DNA of 64,000 nt. Source: Trissonchulus latispiculum. Its lineage: Eukaryota; Nematoda; Enoplea; Enoplida; Ironidae. This document shows, piece after piece, positions 1-12,200 of this stretch (the stretch's first letter is position 1; each line of letters begins with the position of its first letter). The stretch covers positions 1-64,000 of the forward strand of contig JASAND010026383.1 of the NCBI GenBank assembly GCA_030248195.1. Reading direction: 5' to 3'. Under the pieces are notes generated by a model, which worked only from the letters and a program-made list of their open reading frames with translations, was not told the DNA's origin and did no database searches. A program made the position numbers and the translations under genes.

Positions 1-128
1 TGCCAAAAATTGAATAGTTGATACTAGCTAGTTAATCCCGAATTTTATATTATTTTGACCTCTTGCACATTTGATGCTTTGTTTTTATAACAGACCAAAA
101 TCCATGTTTGCTTATCTTAATGTTTTAG

Positions 129-1187
129 AATTTATGGTCAACGCAGAGTGTCTTGGAACAGTCTTCAGCAACACAGCCGTGACCAACTGCCAAAGCGCCT
201 TTCTCTCCCAACTGAACCAGCCCGCGGATCAATTCCAACAAACAAATCCCGCTTCTGGATTTATTCCTCGTCAGCCTCCCTTTCAACAAACGACAACAAC
301 CACTCAAGTCTATCCCAACTATCCCAACTATCCCAACAATCCCAACAATCCTACCGGTTTCATAACCGCAACACCGCGACCGTTCATGGGCGGACTGGTT
401 GCGCAGCAGCAAAATTTGTCGCCAGCCTGCAGGTAAAGCGGTTTGCTACAACCGCTGATTATTCAGGTTTTTTATATATACTTATGAAGGTATAAAGTGT
501 AAACATGAGTGGGTTGGAATCTGGAAGAAACAGCTAGTAGCCACCTATAGTAGTATAATATTTAATAATTATAGTAATATAATATAATAATTAATTGGCG
601 CAAGCGAGAAAATTGTTATTATAGCACTACATACTTAAAAATTAGACTTAGGAAGGTGGATCAAATTCGCAACCTCCGGTTAATTAGATCGACCAAATGG
701 GAGACACCAGAGCATAATCAAGCTTAGGTTTAATAACCATAATAAGAACCCAAACTACAGTGACACGTCAACGTTTAGGTTTAGATCACCCAAATATTGT
801 TTTCTCTTGTCTGTAAGAAAATGGTTTCTCCAAAAATCCTCCGTTAGTGTGTTGCTTGCAGGATCCTCAAAACTGTTAACAAATTAAAAGAAATAGCATT
901 TACAACATTCCTATATTAATTAATTAACTATAAATAAATTAACTCCTAATAAATAGCTATGCATTTATGCATTTTATTTTAGGGCCAGCTTACAATATCT
1001 TGACTGTATTCGTCCGCCCATTCAACAGCAGTGCAGCGAATCGGCTTACAACCTGTTTCAGGACTTTTTCGTTATTCCAACCAAGTTGCTCATGCCAGAC
1101 TGCCCGTTGCCTGGCAGTGCCACTAAACTTCTAATCACATCAATGTGGCTGCTGCTTTCGGCTGTCATGGCAGTGGTGCTCATATAA
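129..1187 (+). CDS. 3' end of a cysteine-rich secreted or membrane-anchored protein (2 exons, partial)
   Basis: Two exons join cleanly: 129-432 (acceptor after TTTTAG, donor GTAAAG) and 983-1187 (acceptor TATTTTAG, stop TAA at 1185-1187). The split codon is completed in frame. The visible protein has six cysteines (in ECLG, NCQS, ACRA, DCIR, QCSE and DCPL). A low-complexity linker with a run of Thr followed by Tyr/Asn/Pro repeats (YPN, NPN) separates the first two cysteines from the rest. The C-terminus ends in about 20 hydrophobic residues (LLITSMWLLLSAVMAVVLI), which suggests a GPI-anchor signal or a membrane tail on a cell-surface protein. Upstream exons lie outside the window. The alternating Cys pattern resembles small extracellular Cys-rich domains of invertebrates, but I do not recognise the family. 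It could be a distant relative of the Cys/Thr-rich CTLD genes that follow; that is inference. Confidence 0.62.
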
Positions 1188-1555
1188 ACCTTCCGAAACG
1201 TACAGATCGACAATCTTATTGTAACCTATAAGTGAATTAGAGCGCTTTTGATTTAGAAAGAATGATATGTATGTTAAATATCACCACTTCAAAAAAAGTT
1301 GAAATGCGTATAGTAAAAATATTCTCACTATCCGAGAGTAGTTGAGATATTGGGAGGATCTGGGGCCGATCAGATATAAGGTGATTTAAACGTCATTAGT
1401 CTTTATCGTGCTAATGAATTAATCATGTCGCATCCTTAATTATTGCAACTATCCTTTCATTCCCGATTCCAACTTTCTGCTTGTTATGTGTGTACACATT
1501 AAATGCAGCCCTCACTTCAGTTCCTGCAGCATCAATCAGCAAAAATACGTATTTT
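1188..1555. other. Intergenic, no feature seen
   Basis: AT-rich DNA directly after the stop codon of the first gene. I see no coding exon, RNA gene or clear repeat here. Confidence 0.4.
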
Positions 1556-2152
1556 GGATCTTTTCAGGATAACCCACCCCAGGCCCAGATTCCGCACAAC
1601 TTGATCAAATGATCTGAAATTTTGTATGGGTATGTTTTCGACCACGCCGAGTTCAAATATCGCAAAATTTTTTGATTTCGCGAAATTTGATTTTTTTCGA
1701 TTCGTAAGTGGGGACCAAGGGGAACCGAAAAATTTTTTGTCTTCGATTTTGCTGAAAAGTTTCATATAGGTGTTTTCTGGGCCACTGAACACCAATCTGA
1801 TGTCCGTTTTTCGATTCAGCTTTTCGTTAGCTCAATGTAAGCTAAAATTCTAAGCTTAAGATGTAAGCTTATACTGAGCTAACAAAAAGCTGAATCCAAA
1901 AACTAACTTTCGATTCGTGTTCTGCGACTTCGAAAACCCGTGAATACAACTTTTCAGCAAAATCGAAGACAAAAAATTTTTCGGTTCCCCTTAGTCCCCC
2001 CTTACGATTCGAAAAAAATCGAATTTTGCAAAGTCGAAAAATTTTGCAAAATTTGAACTCAGCGTGGTCGAGAACATACCCATACCAAATTTCTGCTCAT
2101 TTGATCAAGTTTGTCGGAATCTGGGCCTGGGGTGGGTTATCCTGAAAAGATC
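1556..2152. repeat. Foldback (long inverted repeat) element
   Basis: The left arm (about 1556-1760) and right arm (about 1945-2152) are reverse complements. The outer end starts GGATCTTTTCAGGATAACCC on the left and returns as GGGTTATCCTGAAAAGATCC on the right. Both arms carry the core motif CAGCGTGGTCGA or its complement, with a mismatch on the left. The small ORFs in it are low-complexity shadows. It is probably a non-autonomous foldback transposon; no transposase is present. Confidence 0.8.
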
Positions 2153-3250
2153 CCTCATATTTACTAATTTGTACACAACGAGAAGAATTAAAAAGGGTAA
2201 GTTTTTGGTGTATTCCAACATGAAAATGTTAAAATGGAAGGATGAAAAGGATGGATTGGAGAAGGTTGAGGTTTTGTATAGGAAAGTGATAGAAATTTAT
2301 GGTTTCTTCGGAGCCTGGAAAGTGCCGCGACTACACTGCAACAACCAGTCAACGAACGCTAGTGGAAGCCTTGTACCAATAATTTCTCTACCTAACCATT
2401 CCCATTTCTTTTATGAGTACTATGAGTACTCCTACGTAAACGCAAGAGCACCTAAACGATTGGTAGTATTTATAGAGCACAAGAAACTCATTTACCCCTC
2501 ATAGCCAATTTAACACTGGAACTAGAACAGAAATATCTGACAAATTCTGGATATAACGTAACTACAATTACTCAGTGAATGTTACCCTTCCAAATTCATC
2601 TCAATTGATGTGTTTGTTTATAATCAAAACCTTGGAATCCTGAAAAATCCTCTTATCATGACTCATCTGTCAAACAAGATGATCCTAATGAAAATGCTTT
2701 TCTCTTTATTAGCTCAAGATTTACATATTTCTACTTCTATCAGACCTGACCAGAACCAAAGCAGCAAAGTTATGAAATAGGATCAGTTAATAGGATTGTG
2801 ACCAATTGTCCTCCAAAAAGGGTTGTTGTCAGTTTTACAGTTCACATTATTAATGTAGCATTTGCAGTTTTATCTGGCCTGCCTAATAGTACAGAAGTTG
2901 TGAAACGACGTTAGTAAAATTCCCCTTGATAAAGGTTGAGCCTGCTTGATACGACCACGACTATTTGGATCAACTTTGCTGATTAAGTAGCTGTAAACTT
3001 GGCTTTGTGCCAATAAACAAGTATGAAGAATGAGATCTATATTAAAGTTTGACTTAGATTTAGATTTACTTGTGACCGGTCTGTTCTCGCTTGTAGCCAA
3101 TCCAAGTTGGCTTTAACAGGTCCATATACTGAAAAATATTGGGCTAAACTAGTGCCACCCAGTCGCAGTCTGAGCAATCGACAACAAGTTATCTCATTTG
3201 AAGTTAGTCACACTCTCAAGGTTGTGCTCATCTGCCAGCTATAGCACAGA
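2153..3250. other. Intergenic region upstream of CTLD-A
   Basis: No exon with convincing composition and splice sites was found. The stretch just before 3251 should hold the promoter and 5' UTR of CTLD-A, but no core promoter motif stands out. Confidence 0.35.
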
Positions 3251-6200
3251 ATGGGTCTACGCTTTTGGCTGCTTACAGCAGTTATTGTAACTCCCTTGCA
3301 CATCGTAAGTTTGCTCAGATCTGGGCTGAAATCTTAATCTGCGATTAAAATTTAACACTTTACAGGAAACCTAACTTCAATTCTTCGTCTTCAACAACTT
3401 GACCTGAAACAGAGTCCTGCTCTGGATTCTTTTGAAAATTGCTTCGGGCGCTGTTTCACTTTAGCAGATTTTAATTTCAGTTTTGGTTTCAGTCTTGTTG
3501 GCACCAAAAACTAAGTCAGTTTAGATAAGAAATGTAATAAACTTTGCAATTATATGCATTAACTGTGTGGGTTCTAACTGTGTGAGCGTTGGCCTAGACA
3601 GCCAAAGGTTGTGGGTTCGATCCCCACCTCAGGCCCGAATTTTTCGGGTCGGAAGTGCTGTAGTGACATCCTTCTTTCCTTCATTTATAATCTTGTATTA
3701 TTCTACAGCCATCGTACACCACCTGTCAGCTTGAGCTTGTCTCGCGGGGTGCGTGTCTTTGGCAGGGCTATATGCCTATTCAAAAACGTGTCACTACAGT
3801 TTGGGAACGAATTCAAACTTAAGCTTGGTTCGATTGTGCCTGGGTGGCTCAATCAGTAGAGCGTTGGCCTAGACAGCCAAAGGTTGTGGGTTCGACCCCC
3901 ACCTCAGGCTCAAATCTTTCGGGTCGGAGGTGCTGTAGTGACATCCTTCTTTCTTTCATTTATAATCTTGTATTATTCTAACGGTACAACTCTCCTTCCT
4001 AGAGAGTTTTCTATCTTGAATAAAATGCCTAGTCTTCGCTCGCATTTCCATCCGGAATCTACGGAAATTGACTATTCGGTTGAATCGGATTCACCGAATT
4101 TTAAACAGCTACGGACTGGGTCTTCACCCGCACAATCTGCATCGTGCATCGTTTCCCCATCGTGCGATTATGAAGGAAATGTGAACGTTCACTCGCTTCC
4201 CACCAAGTGCATGCCACTGACCATTTCCACAACTGTTGTTTCAAGTGGCTGAGGACCTGAGTTCGACGAAAAAATTCATCCCTGCACTGAGGCCTGTCGA
4301 TGTCGATATATATAACATGCCACATTTTTAAAAATTTGAAAAATCGCGGTTTTGTGAAATTCGGGGTCTGAATGTCCCGATTGGCGCGCGAAGAAGTGCT
4401 AGACATAGCTGTCAGCATAATTCATGCTACAAATGGATCCAAATCCAAAGAGACAGTTTTAGACCATACGTTGTTGCAATTTAGCTAAATTTTCGAAAAA
4501 CGAATGAATTGAAAATTTTGCAAAAAATTGTCGTTTTTGCGCCGAAAAATCTCGAAGCTGGTAAGGGGAACAAAAGAACCATTGATATCATTGGAATCGC
4601 CAAATCAAACACCACGGAACCCTAGAGTAAGAATTTTTATTTAGGTCTTTGAATTAGAGTCTTCCAATTACTTCCGAATACCTTTCTATGTATTTATCTG
4701 CAAGAAAGGTTGCATTCGACGATTTTTCTGCGTTTGCTATAAATAAAAATTTTTTAATACATTTTAAGGACCTAAATCAATCAAAATTCTCCTTCCGTAA
4801 TACCGTAGTTTATGATTATAGCTACATTATGAATACAAAATTATACAGATTTACAACCGTTCGTCGATACAGTTTTGTGTGGTAGGTTTGGTTTAAAGTA
4901 CTAAGTCTTCAAACGTTCTGTTATTTTCAGAATCTATGCAATGGAGGAAACAATAGAATGACAGACTACACCAGCTGCTTGGAACGCACTGCTCTGAAAT
5001 GCCTGAGAAAGTAGGTTGAGGTTACAACAAAGCTAAGCAGACACAAATTAGTCGCACGCAGATCATGCGTTTTTGGGCTTTAGCATCCAAAAATACGGCG
5101 AAACTTATACTAAGTGCACATTTATGGTGGGGGGGGGGGTCAGCCGTTAGCGAGCAAAGTATCTACCTGAAGCCGATAACATAAACCCTGCCTGGTGTCA
5201 CACTCTTATTATGTACTCGTGGTACTACACATACCAAATTATAGCTCTATTGGTCTAGTTTTAAAAATTTCAGCATAGGGTGGAGAGCGGGAAAATAGCC
5301 AAACCCTTTTCAGCAAAGTTTCTGCGAAAACAGGAGAAATTTCCGCCAAGCCAGCTTCTTAGTCTGCAATGGACATACTAAATATCATTTTATACATTCC
5401 TGCTCCAGCAGGAATAAAAACAAATCTGTGTCAACTGCACGTCAATGTAGGTATAGGCAGTGGGTTTTCTGCAACATACCAGTGTGGGAATTACTTTAAA
5501 CTGGTTTTATATCTGAAATGAAGGAAAAGTTTCATCGAATAGTGTATTCAAATTAGTCATAGCCACTGCAACGCTTCATACTATGGCTGAGAGATAGAAA
5601 ATGAAAGCTAGTCAGCGCTTAGCGTTCTTAGCGTTCATCTGTTCCGGACGGTTGGTGTTGGGAGGGTAGTTTCCCGTAGCAGCTGAGATTTAATTTTGGT
5701 GGTGTTATTTCCAGAATTGTTTTATCGACTTCTTGTAAGGAGGCTTCTCAAAATTGTAAACCGGTTTAATGCGCATTTTGCTTGATACAGCATGCGCTTT
5801 CTTATGCACATATTACTGTATCTGCACAAGCGTACAGATGTGTTAAACAGTTAAGCTAAGGTTTGGCTGCTGCTAGTAAAAAGTTGCTAAAAAGTTGCAG
5901 CTGAAACAAATTATGCGCTTTTGAAATGCGCATATTTTCAAATATTTTTGAGAACACTCCTAAATTATATAATGACTTCAATATCCTTGGATTAAGATGT
6001 GAATTAATGTGAATTTGAGTAAATAAATTATCCGTGTTCCCAATTCTTGCTGAGTCTCATTCGTTTTGAGGACAGGCACGACTGAGGAGAGTTTAGGCAT
6101 ACACTACCGATTGTAGAACCTGCATAGTAGAACCTCAAGTCTCCGTTTATTTATCAGTACATAGGCGACAAAGTCATATTTTTTACACCAGTTTTCTGTT

Positions 6201-9200
6201 TAGGTGCTGGAGAAGCAAACCAAGAGAAATGAGAAAAGAGGCCAGAAGGTGCTACCGAAACCTGAAAAGCAATCAGCGTGACTTTTTCCGTAAAGGAATA
6301 TCTTGCTCCCTCAAAGTGGACAACAAGTAATGCTGTAAAATATAATAATGTTTCACTCCTACAGTTTTTTATTTTGCTTGCCACCGAAAACTCTCTTTTT
6401 CTTGCGACACAGTCGATCGGTAAATATCCTGCTTTAAGCAATGCATACATACTTGTTATAGCTTTGCATGCTGATGATGTAACGCTTATGTTATTGTTCA
6501 GAGACACGAAAAAGATACCGTATTCATGCGCTTAAGGGGGGGGGCGACTAAACTTTTGCCCCGACTTTGTCCGATTGGCCTACTTTTCGCGAAGTTATAG
6601 AGCATGGGTGTGGTCAAGAAAACACTTGGTCGTTGGTTCTTAGCTGCCTTCCAGCCATGCGCAGGCGTCGGGTTTATGTGCCCGACCCCCCTCCTTTTTC
6701 ACAACTATCAACATAATTAATTAAAAATTTCTGCTGGCTGCAAGACTCTAGCTGCAAGGTTGCCATTTGCCAATATGATTTGGCACATGTGCCCCTATCT
6801 GCAGAAAAATACTAGACGCCTCTATCTTATCTGCAATGGAATGCAATGCAATCTGGAATTACTCTTCAAAGTTGAAGCTTCGTCAAAAATTTTAAAATTT
6901 TTGGTTAACGAAAGGAATATTTTATTACTGGTGCGAGCTATAAGGCTGTAATTTGGCATAAAATGCGGCCCTATAGGAGTCCTCATTTGTGCCAAATGGT
7001 AAAAAATTCTGCAGCGTAAAAAACTTTTATGCCAGCTTTAATCTTCAAAAATTGCCAAAATCGCCTTTTTTGGGCAATGGTACCCCAGAAATCGAAAAAT
7101 TCAAATTTTTCGAATTTAAAATTTTTTGAAATATTTGAACTCAGCGTGGTCGAAAACACACCCACAAACGATTTCAGCTCGATTAGTGAAGGTTTGAGAC
7201 TTTTATGGCTGCAGGATCCGACAGACTGAAAATGGCGGTTTCGGCAATTTTTGAAGATTAAAGTTAACATAAAAATTTTCTTTTTTTTCAGAATTTCTTG
7301 CTATTTGGCACAAATGAGTACTCCTATAGGGCCTCCTTTTATGCCAAATTACAGCCTTATAGCTCGCACCAGTAATAAAATGTTCCTTTCGTTAGAAAAA
7401 AATTTTTAAATTTTTGCCGAAACTTCAACTTTGAAGAGTAATTCCCTTAGATTCAGATAAGGTACAGACTTCTAGTATTTTTCTGCAAATAGGGGCACAT
7501 GTACCAAATCACATTGGTGAATGGCAACCTTGCAGCTAGGGTTTGCAGCCTACAGAAATTTTTAATTAATTATGTTGGTAGTTGTGAAAAAGTGGGGGAC
7601 GGGTACATAAACGCAATCTTGCACATGACTGGAAGGCAGCTAAGATCTGAGTACCCGGTATTTATTTGACCCCCCCATGCTCTAAATCTTCGCCAAACAT
7701 TAGGCCAATCGGACAAATTTGGGACACCCCCATTTTAGTCGCCCCCCTTCCTTAAGGGAACATGTTATCTAAAGTGAAATACGGTCAGAAATTGAAAATT
7801 TTTTGATTTTACTTAAGGTGCTGCTTTCCTTTGGGGTATTTTTTGCTCATACGGTTTTAATCCTTTACGAAAAACGCTAAGACTTACTAAATAACCTATT
7901 TTCGTGCTCTTTAACATTCTGGAAGCAGTCCCGTATTTTTTAGGTGAAAAGATAAGAAAGTTTTAGTTTTCGGCCTTAGGCTGTTGATAGACGATACACG
8001 GGATTGGTTGTTATGGCTGGAAAGAGGATTCGAAAATGAACATTTTTGCTTCTACAACCTTTGAGTGTTCTGCAGTGGTTAAGTCAAGTCAGTATAAGCG
8101 AAAAACTGTTTCGAGGGTCAAAAAATGGCCATTTTCAAGGAAATTTTTTCAAAATTACTGCCACATGTTAAAGACAAAGTTGGCTTATTTATACTAATCA
8201 ATACAGCGTCTAAATGCACATTTTATGAATGCATATTAGCTGGACTTTATTGCTTGAAGCTAGTGATTTGGCTGAAAAATTGGCAAAACTGCGAGTATTT
8301 TGTTTTGAACATGGATTTCTCAAAAACTACTCGACGGATTCCGGAGATTTTTGGTAGAGTCGAAATTCGCACTTCTGCAGAGGGACGTTGGTTTGAATTA
8401 AAACGTATCGAGTTGCCAAGAAAATGAAGTTGTGTAATTTCGTGTTGCCGTGCATTTGGCAGATTTTCTCGACCGTTACGACTTGATGTGCCAAATCCAA
8501 AAAATCCAAGAAATCCAGTGCTTGGCACAAAAAATGTTGGCCGATTCTTCTATTTTCAGAAATCGATGTTCAAATATTTTTGGTCTATATTAATCCTGTT
8601 AGACGTCAGCATGTCAGAAAATTTAAGCTATGTTTTGCCAATTTTGCCAGTTTCGTAAGCTTATGGGAATGTACATATAATCAGCTTTAAAACGATGTAT
8701 AAAGCTCCTTTCTTTCCAACTCTCAAAATAAACTTATATTTATTCAAAAATTACCACAAAAGCACTGTCTCATAATGTCCGGTTCACACTGCATAAGTTT
8801 AAGGTTTAAGGTTTAAGGTTAAACTCGTTTATTTATGTTGAAGCGTTCACACTTGAGGGTTTAAGGTTTAAGGTTTTAGGTTTAAGGTTTCAGAAAGCCG
8901 AGTTAAAATATTTTAGCTTTGTATTTAGGTTTAGGCTTCATACGTATTTTATATAGAAGGTTTAGTTAATAATTTTAGTTTTATACATTGTAGAATTCCT
9001 TACGTATGCACAGAACTAAAAATTTTTTAAATCCTTTAAGATTTGAATGCACACTGTTTGATATAACAAACCATGTGATATTCAGACCTTCCTGAAACCT
9101 TGCTTAAACCTTAAACCTTAAACCTTAAATCCTACACCTGAAACCTTAAACCTTAAACCCATTGTAGTGTGAACCGGGCTTAAGTGAATGTCCAGTTCCG

Positions 9201-12200
9201 CTAAGAAGCAATCATCGATGTTACTTTTACGTTTTCTGTAGTTTGTCACTTTTTATGACATGAATGGTATTAATCATTATCATCATGTTCTCTTAAGGGT
9301 GGGGGGTCCATTTTTGGGCCATTTTTTCGACTTTCTCCGATCTCGCTGATTTTACATATGTTACTGTCCAAATGGTATATTTTAACGACTTTTTGAAATT
9401 GAAGTCGCAGCTCTTCCGGTTGTCGAGTAATTTCACCTCAAAGTTGAGATTTCATGTGTCAAACATAGGAAATTTAAAAAGGTGTCACTTTTTCGCGTGC
9501 GCCAAAAAATCTCCCGACAAACGTTGGTGAATCTGGACAAATTATACAATAAAATAACGCTGAAATGTTGAACTTCGGTACCCTGGAATTAGAATTTTAA
9601 TTTAGGCCCTTAAAATATTTTAATTAATTTCTGAAGGATAAAAATTTAACACGATTTGAGCATCAAGTCAAATTTTAATCCTTCAAAAATTAATTAAAAA
9701 ATTTTAAAGGCTTAAATTAAAATTCTAATTCCAGGGTACCGCAGTTTAACACTTCAGCGTTATTTTAAAATTTGTCCAGATTCACCAACGTTTGTCGGGA
9801 GATTTGTTTGGCGCACGCGAAAAAGAGACAACTTTTTAAATTTCCTATGTTTAACACATGAAATCTCAACTTTGAGGTGAAACTACTCGACAACCGTTAG
9901 AGCTACGACTTTAATTTCAAAAACTCGTTAAAATATACCATTTGGACAATAAAATATGTGAAAATCAGCGAGATCGGAGAAAGTCGAAAAAATAGCCCAA
10001 AAATGGACCCCCCCCCTTAAGTGGGTGTTCCCTTAATACGGTAGATAAGAATAAATAAGACACGAACTACATACGTCTGCGAAAATCGGACAGCATACAA
10101 AGCAAAGACACAGTAGTGGTGACTAATTACGAAATAAATAGATAAGTGTGTCAGCAGATCGAGCATGGGACTTCATAAATTGTCTGGAATCCCTTATTTA
10201 CTCTTATTCCATTTTACAGACTCTATCCAACACCCGGGGGCCAGTGTTATCAAAATTGGGCTGAGTTCAACCCAGGTTGAATCCATTTTGGGTTCAACCC
10301 TAAAATTTTCGTGTTGGGTAAACCCGGTGCTCAACCCAATGTTATCAATTATTTTGAGGTTGACTTATCGTTTCCAGCGTTAATTTAATTTCTAACTCAA
10401 TCCAAATTTCAAACTCAACCCTGTGTTTTCAGCTCTTGTTGATTCAACCCGGTTTTGATAACACCGGGGTCATAATTTTCAACCCAATCTCAACCCGGGT
10501 TGGGGTTTCAACGCGGGTTGAGACTTGAGATGCTTGATAACATCGGCCACAGTTTAAGTACTAAAGCATATACTGCAATCTGTGCAATGCAATTTCATAA
10601 TGATTTTCCTTGCACACAGATGCGTTCGGTGGAACCCATACGAAACCTGGACACAGTTGCCGTTACTATGCGAATTCTTAAACGGATGTAACGTTGAAAA
10701 CTGTGAAGAATATTTGAACAAGTGTGCTGCGACTCACGGGTATAAGTTTTATTAGTTTGCTTTTAAGCAGTAGAACCTCATCAGCAAAAAGGAAAAAATG
10801 GTACAAGCGGAAAAGTCTCGTCCAGACGAAAAAAGTAGACTCTTCAGCAAGTTATACAAAAATTCCACATTTTTAGCGCATTTTAGTAATTCGTTTTTAA
10901 AGGTTTCTTAAAAATTATCGTTATTTTTACTGTCTTTTGACCACAAATATAAAACAGCAGTTTTGACTGAGACCCCTTTACAATTTTAGAATTCTTCCCT
11001 TTAGAATTCAAGTCGTCTTAGTCGAGGTAGTCCCCGAGAATCAGACCCTGTGTTAATGCTGTACGAATAAAAAGAAATAATTCGAATTGTACCTTTTTAC
11101 CCCGGAATCAGTTTACAGATGCTATATCGACGCACAAAAGGAAACAAGTATTAAGCAGTGTTTCGAGCAAGCCGTGGAAATGCTGGAAGCACCGAGTGGT
11201 TGCGGCATTCTTTCCGAAGCTGTTTGCGAAGCAACGACGCCAGCTACTACTGCTGTTCCTACTACTACTACTGGTGTTGCCACTACTACTGCTGCTGCTG
11301 CATCAACCACTACAGGTATTACCGCTGAAACAGTTGCTGCAGCTGTATATACTTATGTAGCGCTTCTACAAGGGCTAGTGGACTAAGAAGAAACGTAGGA
11401 CGAGCCGAACGGGAGGCGACAGGCACCCTTGTATCCACGAAGCCGGGATCTTAAAGGGAAGAGGGAAGTTCAGCTTTTCGTAAGTAAAGAATTTGCCCAG
11501 CCGGGGTTCGAACTACGACCCTTCTGATCCGGAAAAGACGTGCTAACCCACTACACCACAGGGCCGTCAACTGAACTCCCATATCCTTATCGATGTTTCC
11601 AATGCCTGCTTCCCTTACACTAACGTTAAGGCCAGGCCAGTCCACCCTAGGCTGCTTCGGAGTAACTTCGTTGCAACTTACTTACAACTTGCTGCAACTT
11701 GATTTTCTAGATTAAACTAGTTGCAACAATTATGAAATCGTATTACTTCCACCGGTTGAAACAACAACACATTAAATTCATGAAATTTTTACAATTGGTC
11801 CAGACCAATCAGTGTGCTTTAGTTGCCGCTTGAAACAGACCAATCTTTAACACAGTTGCTCCAAAGTTGCCTACAGTGAACTGGTCTTGAGGAATTAGTA
11901 CTGATATGTATGCCATTATCTCCAGTAGTTATATGAAGATATTGCATAATATAAGTGTTGTAACAAAGCCTCAATTGCAACTACTGTAAAGACATTACAG
12001 GATAAGATAATTTTATAGTTTGTAGTATTGTATCTATGTTCAGGGAGTGAAATCATTAGTTCTCGCTTTTCAGGCTTTACCTGTCCAAGCGGATGGGAGG
12101 AGAGAGACTTTGGATGCTACAGCGTATCGCCCGTTAGTGATAGGGATTATGCCGAGGCCGTGATGTATTGCCAATCACTGGATTCTAGAGCGACACTTCC

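Noticed and set aside
8776..9181. Interstitial telomere from TTTAAGG-type repeats
   Set aside because: The unit is not a known telomere repeat and is arranged in inverted arms within a TIR element.
11499..11571. Functional tRNA gene on the minus strand
   Set aside because: Position 33 is not T and the acceptor and T stems do not pair, so a SINE or pseudogene is more likely.
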